Origin: Aplidium turbinatum
Lineage: Eukaryota; Chordata; Ascidiacea; Aplousobranchia; Polyclinidae
DNA length: 64,000 nt
Assembly (NCBI GenBank): GCA_918807975.1
Contig: OU964932.1
Location: 19,251,501-19,315,500 of the forward strand
Direction: 5' to 3'
Part shown: one piece after another, positions 55,463 to 64,000 of the stretch
How the letters are laid out: every line of letters starts with the position of its first letter
Numbering within the stretch: the stretch's first letter is position 1
Made by a program: the position numbers and the translations under genes
Notes under the pieces: generated by a model
Seen by the model: only the letters and a program-made list of their open reading frames with translations
What the model was told of the DNA's origin: nothing
Database searches by the model: none

Positions 55463-57504
55463 TGTTTTGATATTCACCATTGTTTCTTGTTCATTATCTT
55501 TATTCTTTATTCGTTTGTGCACGTTTTACAAGCACATATAAAGTTGGTTGGTTGATGTGTAAGCTACCATTGGAGAGTGGCAGTTACTATATCTGTCAAA
55601 AAACAAATGTAAATCGGCGAAAACAATCGAATATTAATGCAGTGCGTTGTGTGACTATGTAATACATATTACTACAACAAAACCAAAGTGTCATCTTATG
55701 CACAGCGCATTCCTACTCTTGCCATAGAAGTGAAAAAGGCTTTAATATCATCAGTTTTTGCTGACCAAGCAAAAATAGGGTTGCCAGGTGATTGTTTAAT
55801 ACCTTACCGTACACCGCCAGCCTTTACCTAAAAGGGCAACTAGCAGTCGCATCATATGTAATTGTTATTGTGGTTGTTAAAGTTGGAAATTTTTACAATT
55901 TAAAAAAGATAAACAAAGTTTTTTTCTTCAAAAAATTTGTACCTGGCAACTCTGTGCTGGCAACAAATGCCAAGGACAAAATCGACTACATGTTTAAGGT
56001 TACTGAATATTTTTGCGTGAAATTTTACAGAAATACTCTACATACCAATAGTCACCCTGTGTGATAATTCGATTTTTGATTTTTTTAAATTTTTTGACTT
56101 TCACATCGCCTTAGTGTGCAACCTTTGTTACAGGAGGGCAGATATAAATAATTGGGTGAAACCGCGGGCCGCACGTTTATTTACCATATGATTTCTAGTA
56201 GTTGCAGGCACAAAAGAGTAGTTTTTCTTGTTATTCATGTTATTCTTATATTAGGGGTTATCTCCTTCCAGAAATAATAAGTTAGGACGCATAAATTTCT
56301 GAAGAAAACTGCTATTCAAATTTATTGTCACACTGTCTTTAAACGAGCTCAGTGAGAAGTTTGCAGCTGGCTTCTTTTCCTGACGGCTTTTTCCAAATTT
56401 ACTTTAATGGAAGTGATCGCAATTCGAAGTCCATTTTCCAAGTGTTGGTCTGTCAGAACCGATCAATAGGGAGATTTCATGACGCCCGTTTTAGAAAAAA
56501 ATGTTCGCACAAATACGTAGAGCCAAAAAGTGCCATTTTTGAAGCCATAGATTTTTGAAATGTGGAAAGTCATCTTAGTTGAAATGTTTTCGGTAAAAAT
56601 CGCCAAGATTCATTTTTAAATACTTTGTTTTCAAATCCTTTTTCTCTTGAAGATCAATCAGTTCAAGTTGGATATCAGCTGGTGCTTTGTCAATGTCCGT
56701 GTTGAATGGCGAAGAGAATATATCAAACAAATGTTCATGAGATTTGAAGTCCTTGAAACGAGCCAAAAATTCATACAACAATTTTTCAAATTTAGTTTTC
56801 TTCTCCGGATGCATTCCATAGTCTCTCAAAGTTGGAAAGTGAAAAAGATGTCCTGTCTGTATGTGAGCTTTCCAAAGTCGTGCTTTGTTCACAATGCCTT
56901 TTATGTGACCATACATTTTTAGAAATAATTGATTAAACTACCATTCAACGTTTTATAGGCAGAGAAAACTTTTTCTCGAACCGTAAAAAATTTCATGATC
57001 AAATCACCGCTTCAATGCGTGATGGAAAGCTACAGATAAATCTGCATTTGGCATTACAGAGTGCAAAAAACAGTGTTGCAGAACGCGTTTTCGAATATTA
57101 AATTCTCATCAGTGCAACTACGTTTATGAACGCAATAACAACGGTTAACTTTAAACTCAATACAATACATTACAAACATTATAAGGACATATTCTCAGTG
57201 TTCAATTGAATATTAATAAATCCAGAGACATCAGAATAGAAAATTAAATACAATGGATTGGCGGTGGCCGGTGGGAGACTTCTAAAATGGTTAACAGAAG
57301 GTGCGAAATCTACAATATTCCACTCCACAATGAATTGTTCAAACGTACCAGACTAAACTAAATTACCGTATAAACATGTTTCGCGGGCCGCACACAATTC
57401 AAAATTGGCACATCTTTGCGGGCCACATTATTTTTCTTCGCGGGCCACATTTGGCCCGCGGGCCGCACGTTGCACACCCCTGTTTTAGATTTTAAAGTAA
57501 AGTT

Positions 57505-57797
57505 GGTTTTTGAATCTTTGTCCTCGGACTGACAAAGCCTTAATGGGTTATTCCTGGTAGTTTCGCATACTTGTAGAGGCTTTTGGCACAGGGCCGTTAC
57601 CGACATTGACAGAGTTAAGTTCTCGGCTATTGAAGAGTTTTTGCTGGGAATTATTCCATCCATTAGGTGCTGCTGAATCGAGAGCAGTCCTTAGAATACG
57701 CTGCTCAAGTGCACACCGCGAGAGTCGAACCAGTGCTGCTTGATCTTGAACCTTTTTCATTCACGCGCTAACCAGCTGAGCTATCGGGGAGACCATT
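57505..57797 (-). repeat. SINE family A, full length with tRNA head
   Basis: On the reverse strand it begins GGTCTCCCCGATAGCTCAGC and has TGGTTAGCGCG, then the B box GGTTCGACTCTC, a good tRNA-like head. The family A body and the 'gaggacaaagattcaaaaa' end follow. It gives the reference head for the truncated family A copies. It sits inside the outer hAT. Confidence 0.93.
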
Positions 57798-58335
57798 GAA
57801 CTATCGAGGCGGACAAGTTTATTTTTTTTATTTTCCATTATATAAAGCCCACGGTAAATTAGAAGATTAAGTGGATCATAATCTAATTTTTTTGCATTAA
57901 TGTGAAGGATGGAACTGCTTTTTCGAAGCCAGCGGTTTAATTCGTAGCTTAGTTGAAGACAATGCGCATTGCATGTCAGGTTCACAGTTAAGCTTGTTCC
58001 GAGCTTGTGTCTTTAGGCCTACACTTGCAAGTGCAGAAAAAGTATTTTTACACCAAAATAAAGCAAACAGCCATTGTTACCTAGCAATGGACATTGGACA
58101 ATCAACAACCGCATAAATAAACACTGGCAACTAAGATCAAAACTACATACGTCACAATACCAGTCAATAATCGTGGCACAAGATAAGGTGTTACCAACAT
58201 GTCTGTTCATGACGTACAATACAGTAGCATAGTAGTGCAACAGCCAACAACCTACCACCTTTGTGCCCCCTTGGAAAATCTTCACGCCCCCCCAAAGGGG
58301 GCACGCCTCTGAGTTTAAGAAGTACTGTTTTAGAT

Positions 58336-58900
58336 TATGCATAAAAGTAATCTTCTGTCTACTGATTTATAATGCAACCGTTGGGCAACTCTTCAACTGC
58401 CAGTATAGAAAATGCCCAATGCTATATAACAGATCAATTATCGGAGGTCAAACAGCATGACATTTTTCAACAATAACATCCAATAGTCTATTATTTTCGA
58501 TACCGAGCGATATCTTTTAGTGATAAAAGTGGTTATACAGACTAGACATAAATTCCAAGTCAACTGTTCCCACTGTGCTTCAATTGTTTCTCTAACAGAC
58601 CAAATGTCTAAGGTCATGCATGGATTTAAAGTTCTGCATGGATTTCTGCATGGATTTAAAAAAACATGAAACGAATCGTATAGAAATGTTGGATCATTGT
58701 AGCGTAGCCACAAGTGCAAAATAATAACCATTCTCAAAAGTAAACTGTGTTTGACGTGATGATTTGAGTATTTTGTTTCGACATCTTTTTCTACCTCTCT
58801 CCCTCGTGTTAAAATTTAAACTATTGAAAAGCATTGAAACCATATTTGGCTAAAAATAATTAAACTTAAAAATTCTCATACAATAGAAAAATTACGTATA
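58336..58900. other. Gene-free stretch 3' of the second CYP2
   Basis: No exon or bounded repeat. 'tgcatggattt' recurs three times near 58617-58660. Confidence 0.4.
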
Positions 58901-58916
58901 ATAAATGAAACTAGGC

Positions 58917-61900
58917 TTAATGCTCTTTAACAATCAGTGAAAAAGAACGGGGAAAAAAGAAAAATCCGTTTGATCCGATTTCAATATCTGGAAGTTTATC
59001 CGCAAATGAATCAGGTAAGAACTCAAACTTCTGAATCATCGAAACAAGAAAGATGAAAATTTCCATTCGGGCTAGCTGCTCTCCTAAGCAGCTACGTGGT
59101 CCCATTGAAAACGAGATAACATTAGGAGAGCGAACAAATTTTCCCTTTTCATTCAGAAAACGTTCCGGTCGGAATTTTTCCGGTTCTTTCCACAAATGTT
59201 TGTCGTTATGGACTGCCCACAAGTTGGCAGATACCTGAAAAAAAAGAAGATTTTGTCAAAGTATTCATGCATGTATAGTCTCGATTCTAACGTCGTGGAA
59301 GCATTTTACGTTTATTTGAATTAATTTTATTTGAATTTTTTTTTTTTTCCGACGAATAATTTCAAGTCAATAGGCCTATTAAATATTGCTATGAATACTG
59401 CAGGAAACCTTTATACTCAGGCTATGACAATATGCAGCTTAAAATTTAATTGAAAGAGTTTAAGTTTCATGTTACTTTATATCCCTTTGAAATGAAAGCC
59501 AAAGTGTGATTCCTGAATCTCAAATCACAGCAAAACTTCTAAAATTATATTAAAAATCACATTTTTTCCCAATTAAACGGTGTTGCCAGACGCTTTTTGG
59601 ATTCCAGCACAAGTGCCAATATTTAGTCCGTTTTTTTGAATAGCACAAAATTAACTCAAAATCTCGCAAAATATAGACAAAGATTATAGTTATCAACTGT
59701 GATGACTATATCTCGTCTTCGAGGATGATAGTATTCGCAATGGTGTTTCTTTTGTTCGGGGCACCTTTTCTAGACCCTTCCCTATTCAGGGTGAGCAGAG
59801 TGGATCCTAACGAGGGCTGCTCAGTCGTGATAACTGCTGCCGAACATCTTTCCTACTTCTTCCGAAAGATAGAGCGACTGAATCAAGTTATCCACCACTA
59901 ACGTGTCGGGTCCGCATTAGAAACTTCCAGCTTTCACTTGCCTGTTCCCGTTATGCACTATCGATAGGCGCGAAGACGCCTGTGTGTGCGTTGAATAACG
60001 TGGACTTGATGGCGCACACTCAACAAGCACACATAAGCTTGACAAGGCCATCAGCTTTATCCAATGGCAAGGCAAGCCAAGACGAATAGAGCTGGTGACA
60101 TGCTGCAGCCTTCATCTACCTTCACAGTCGTTGAGCTTGGTTAACTTCATCCGCCTGTTCCGCCGTTGGCGACTTGGGTACTTTTACTTTGGACTACGTT
60201 TTGTCTGGCCTCTACCTTTCGACCGACCTGGCATGGGTGGCCCTACTGGGAGCAGTTAATTTCCGCCAGTAAAGCTCTAGAGGTCACTGAGGCACGGAAA
60301 CTGACTCACCCCGGTAAGGTAGTAGTCAGAGGAAAGAGAGATTTATCAACTAATACCTAAACAATCAACTCATAGCCTACTAGCGATTTTGGCTACTACA
60401 ACATCTGCCTCCAGTGGCGTACGCAGGAGGGGCCATTGGGCCATGCCCCTCCCTCCTCCCCCCTTAAAAATGTTTTAGTAGTTAACGACGTAGATTAAGG
60501 CATTTAATTTGCTTTGCATTGCTCTGTCAAAGCAATTACTGTAACAATGTTGTTTTATAGACCAAGCCAATACGAAATGCATGGCCCACTCCACCTACCC
60601 CACCCCAGGTATGCCAATGTAGCATAGTGTTCTGTAAACCTATTACAATGATTAGTGAGAAAGAAATGGATATAGTCTAAACCAGGGGTGTGCAACCTTT
60701 TTTACAGGAGGGCCAGATATAAATATCTGGGTGTAACAGCGGGCCGCACGTTTATTTAACATATGCTTTCTAGTAGTTGCAGGCACAAAAAATTAGATTT
60801 TCTGTTATTCGTGTTATTCTTATAGCATTATTAGGGGACCTTATCTCTTTGAAGAAATAATAAGTTAAGACGCATAAATTTCTGAAGAAAACTGCTATTC
60901 AAATTTATTGTCACACTGACTTTAAACGAGTTCAGTGAGAAATTTGCAGCTAGATTCTTTTCCTGACGACTTCTTCTGTTTTAGAAAAAAATTGTTCGCA
61001 CAAACACGTTGAGCCAAAAAGAGCCATTTTTGAAGTCATGAATTTTTTCAAATATGGAATGTCATCTTAGTTGAGAAGTTTTTGGTAAGAATCGCCAAGA
61101 TTCATTTTTAAATACTTTGCTTTCAAATCCGTTTTCTCTTGAAAATCAATCAGTTCGTTGGATATCAGCTGGTGCTTTATCAATGTCTGTGTTGAATGGC
61201 GAAGAAAATAAGATTGGAAGTCCTTGAAACGAGCCAAAAATTCATACAATAATTTTTCAAATTGGTCCGCAAGTTCAGTTTTCTCCTTAGGATGCATTCC
61301 ATAGTCTCTCAAAGTTGGAAAGTGGAAAAGATTTCCTGTCTTTCCAAAGGCTTTCCAAAGGCTTTCCAAAGGCTTTCCATGGGCTTTCCAAAGTCGTAAT
61401 TTGTTTATAAAGCCTTTTATGTGACCATACAATTGATTTGCATACACTAATTTTTTCGCTGCAGTCTTGTATTGAGATCAATAGATCATTCAGGTGCGTA
61501 GTTATGTCAACCAAGAAAGCTAGATCGCATATCCACTTTTTGTTATCCATTTCAGCTATTGGGTGCCCTTTAAGTTTCAAAAAATGTACGACTTCTTTCC
61601 ACAGTTTGTAAAATCGTTTCAACATGCAACCATTGCTTAACCAACGCAACTCGAAAAAGTACAGTAGGCTACATCTTTAAGTGTCGTGTTAAGACCATCC
61701 AGAAACTTTTGAAACTGACGATGGTTGAGCCCTCGTGCTGGAATGAAATCACTGCCTTAATAACCGCGGGCTCAAGATGTGTTTGAACTTCAAGGGTTTT
61801 GCGCACAAATTTTGCTGGTGAATAATACAATGAAAAATTGCTATGTCATCATCGATTTTTCTTTCCTTCAAGGCAGACTTCAAGAGACCTATGAATCCAA

Positions 61901-63767
61901 TGCCAGTTCCGGACATGGATCGAGCACCATCAGCTGCGATTCCGCATAAGCTGGACAAGCCCAGTTCTAGCTTCTCAAAAGCATCAATTATTTCAGTAAA
62001 GTTGTCAGCACCAGTTGTCGTGCCCTTCATTGACTGTGGTGACAGAAGCTCTTCCGTTTCGTTCAAGTCTTTGTCCACTCCTTTTTACATATATGGCCAT
62101 CTGTGTTGTGTCCTTCTGGTCCGTACTTTCATCGATCGCAAAACTCCATGAAACAAAGTTCTTTACCTTATCCCTGAGAGCGTCACTAATATCACAAGCA
62201 AGATCATCGATACGCCTGGCTATCGTCCACCGTGACAGACTTATTTTCTCGAACTCACTCTTTATTTTAGTGCACATTTCTTCTGCGACATCGATAAGAC
62301 ACTGCTTTACAAAATTACTGTCAGAATACGGTTTTATAGTTTGAGCTGTTCCCTGTGCAATTCTGTGCCTCTGATCTACTGACGTTCCAAATAATTAAAT
62401 ACAATCGGATTAGCGGTGGCTGGTGGGAGATTTCTAAAATGGTTAACAGAAGGTGCGAAGTGTAACCTGCAATAATCCACTCTAATGAATTGTTCGCACG
62501 TAGACTACCAGACTAAACTAAATTATAAACACGTTTCGCGGACCGCACACAATTCAAAATTGGCACATCTTCGCGGCCGCACAATTTTTCTTCGCGGGCC
62601 GCATTTGGCCCGCTGGCTGCACGTTGCACACTCCTGGTCTAAACTAAAACCATACTGGGATATCATGAAGACATCTGGGATACCAATGGCCAGTAGCCTA
62701 GCCAAGGGGGGGGGGGGGTGGTTACAACTCCACTTGGCAGGCGTGTGACGTTACGATATTGAGAATGATGCTTTCAGTCTCTTTATGCTTGGAAATGATG
62801 CTTTCAGTCTAAAAAAACTAGCCTAATCTTAAACAAAACTGCATTAAAAGAACGAGTTTTGCCAATACCAAACATTCAAACATCTCAGCCAGGAATTAAC
62901 AACAAAAAAACATAGAGACTTAGCTTTATTTCCAAAAAATGCCGAAGAAAACATGATCTTATCCTTTTGCTATACCACCTGACAGCACCATTTTACAGGA
63001 ATATTCATACCCACATTTTTGTTGAAAATGCTCTCAGAATGCACCAAATTCAAAGTAATTTTTCAAAATTTTCTGGGGGAGGCCCCCCAGACCCCCCGCC
63101 GCTGGGTGTCGTCTTAAGCGAAAACGCCATTGGACTTCGTCCGCCGGTTGTCAAAACCCCAAAAAGTTTAAAATCCTCTGATTTAAGGGGAAGTTAACAC
63201 TTACCATTGTATCTTTCGGTATGACATATCCGTTTAACTCAGCATCTTCGTTTGGAGTATGTACAACACCAAGGGGTACCAAGGTACGAAATCGATACAG
63301 TTCTTCCACAAAGGCATTAGTGTAAGGCATGTCAGGCTTTTTGGACATGGAAATTACTCCATTGCGACCTAACGACACAAATGATGTCATAAAAAAAACA
63401 CCGAAAGCTGCTAGTTTTTAAAGGAATAGTTTTTCAACCTCTGCTGCATGTTTGCTGTCTAGGCTACTTGTCATAAGCCTACAACAAATATAACACATCG
63501 AAAACAGAAGTAATGAAACGAAACTATCTAAGGTTGGCATACTTCTCCGCTTTGTTATGACAGTTTACGACACAAAATAGATTAGAAAGTCTTTAATCGT
63601 GCAAAGTAGACTATTTATTTACCCAATACTTCCATAACTTCTTTGCGCAGCTTTTGTTGTGTTTCAGGATAATGAATCAGACACAGCATGCTCCAGTACA
63701 GCGTGTTAGTCGTGGTATCTGTACCTCCTAAAAAAAGATCTCGCACATAGTACACCAGCTGGATTTT
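58917..63767 (-). CDS. Cytochrome P450, CYP2-type, 3' part (last three exons)
   Basis: Exons in reading order 63767-63623 (145 bp), 63368-63205 (164 bp) and 59234-58917 (318 bp) have exactly the lengths and phases of exons 7, 8 and 9 of the gene at 31756-39050. They encode VRDLFLGGTDTTTNTLYW (I helix, with GGTDTT), EELYRFR (K-helix ExxR), PERF and the haem loop FSMGPRSCLGE. The frame ends in TAA at 58919-58917. The first six exons must lie beyond 64000. The two genes converge and are clear paralogues. The last intron (4 kb) holds a hAT-B, a hAT MITE and another repeat. Function as for the first P450; substrate unknown. Confidence 0.94.
59700..60350 (+). repeat. GC-richer dispersed repeat of uncertain class
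   Basis: Base composition rises sharply against the flanks. The stretch 'tttcgaccgacctggcatgg', 'gggtggccctac' and 'gctctagaggtcactgaggc' resembles, from memory, the non-coding tail of a retroelement found in many marine animals. No open frame of note and no duplication. It lies in the last intron of the second CYP2. Confidence 0.45.
60413..60480 (+). repeat. Isolated hAT-type terminus
   Basis: CAGTGGCGTACGCAGGAGGG starts here and shares about 60 bases with 18896. No opposite end was found. Confidence 0.5.
60683..62636 (-). mobile_element. hAT-B transposon, longest transposase remnant
   Basis: Ends CAGGGGTGTGCAACC and GTTGCACACTCCTG, perfect duplication GTCTAAAC at 60675-60682 and 62637-62644. 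Reverse-strand pieces follow hAT transposase order: SRWTIARRIDDLACDISDAL and SFAIDESTDQKDTTQMAIYV (62277-62005), GLSSLCGIAADGARSMSGTG and a FHCIIHQQNLCAK stretch (62078-61749), VRWL-like MRWLSNGCMLKRFY (61649-61287), and FPTLRDYGMHPKEKTELADQ (61447-61067). This is the GTF2IRD2/ZBED-type catalytic core. Frame changes and stops separate the pieces, so it is inactive. Confidence 0.95.
61342..61400. repeat. 11-bp tandem repeat inside the hAT-B transposase
   Basis: AGGCTTTCCAA is repeated about five times. On the coding strand it expands the protein as GKPLESLWKAFGK units. The copies at 21222 and 56575 have a single unit (LWKAHIQTG), so the expansion is specific to this copy. Confidence 0.85.
62691..63179 (-). 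mobile_element. hAT MITE related to 33324-33805, reversed
   Basis: Shares with 33324 the words 'gataagatcatgtttt', 'tcggcatttttcggaaataa'-type sequence, 'aggaatattcata' and 'ctgggggaggcccccc', all in reverse. Ends are degraded and a G-run follows 'gcctagccaa'. It lies close to exon 8 of the second CYP2. Confidence 0.85.
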
Positions 63768-64000
63768 CTGCACGAAAATACTTTATTAGAAACGTAGTTC
63801 GCGTAGATAAAACTGTAAGGAAAATGGCCTACTTTGTCTCTTATTTGAATAACCTGAAGACGCTATAGCGAGATCGTTTCTAAATCACTGACGCTAAGAG
63901 GTTAGATTGTTGTGCAAATGCCAGCATTTGTTGAATGCAAAAAGCTACATTGTTGTTGGCTTTATATTTTAAAACTTAGGGGAAGACGGAGCAAAGCGAG

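Larger units (their letters stand above)
51577..56113 (+). mobile_element. DNA transposon of unknown superfamily (layer 3), long inverted repeats
   Basis: Begins TAAGGCGATGTGAAA and ends TTTCACATCGCCTTA. The arms stay similar for about 100-130 bases ('aaaatcgaattatcacacag', 'gtgtagagtatttt'). GTGTGCAA is a perfect 8-bp duplication at 51569-51576 and 56114-56121. The TAAGG terminus does not fit hAT (CAG) ends. The interior holds transposase-like remnants at 53722-55462 and a nested hAT at 51880. Confidence 0.88.
51564..57482 (-). mobile_element. hAT-B transposon (layer 2), interrupted
   Basis: Ends CAGGGGTGTGCAA (51564) and GTTGCACACCCCTG (57482), duplication TTTTAGAT at 51556-51563 and 57483-57490. 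A reverse-strand transposase fragment at 56916-56575 (HFPTLRDYGMHPEKKTKFEK, FSSPFNTDIDKAPADIQLEL) matches the copies at 21222 and 60683. Layer 3 is inserted 13 bases inside its left end. Confidence 0.93.
51455..58327. mobile_element. Outer hAT transposon of a five-layer nest
   Basis: Left end CAAAGGTTCTTAAAC, right end GTTTAAGAAGTACTG. TTTTAGAT is duplicated perfectly at 51447-51454 and 58328-58335. Without its inserts the element is under 1 kb and non-coding apart from GCGCCCCC-type words near both ends. It contains the hAT-B copy at 51564 and a SINE at 57505. Confidence 0.92.

Noticed and set aside
57720-57797. Functional tRNA gene on the minus strand
   Set aside because: The head has good A and B boxes but continues straight into the SINE family A body, and the cloverleaf is imperfect. 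The same holds for 8312, 23421, 23703 and 31288.

Overview
The window is animal nuclear DNA: split genes with GT-AG introns, AT-rich, and dense in transposable elements. I infer an ascidian tunicate related to Ciona, with moderate confidence. The best clue is a 16-base motif, ATTCTATTTGAATAAG, found exactly four times in repeats. From memory it equals the spliced leader that Ciona trans-splices onto its mRNAs. The claudin and CYP2 gene types also fit a chordate.

Layout. (1) 1-7.2 kb: repeats only (LINE fragment, SINE pieces, an 11-bp minisatellite, a hAT transposon). (2) 7288-12113, minus: a complete five-exon claudin gene of 202 codons. (3) 12.1-17.7 kb: repeats and empty DNA between two divergent tetraspan genes. 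(4) 17752-25483, plus: a three-exon claudin/PMP22-like gene of 175 codons. (5) 25.5-31.7 kb: repeats, including a 28-unit 32-bp minisatellite. (6) 31756-39050, plus: a complete nine-exon CYP2-type cytochrome P450 of 497 codons. (7) 39-58.5 kb: a transposon zone. It holds an intact two-ORF LINE inside a long-inverted-repeat element and a stack of five nested elements at 51455-58327, four of them bounded by target-site duplications. (8) 58917-63767, minus: the last three exons of a second CYP2 gene, convergent with the first; its 5' exons lie beyond the window.

The host genes are two tetraspan junction-type proteins and two P450 monooxygenases. Nothing ties them into one pathway; each pair looks like local duplication or family clustering. 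Most introns are swollen by hAT, SINE and hairpin insertions.

The most unusual signal is a dispersed repeat that joins the exact 16-base leader to a hammerhead-ribozyme-like core. It occurs in introns of both tetraspan genes, upstream of the claudin, and as an inverted pair inside the nested transposon stack.
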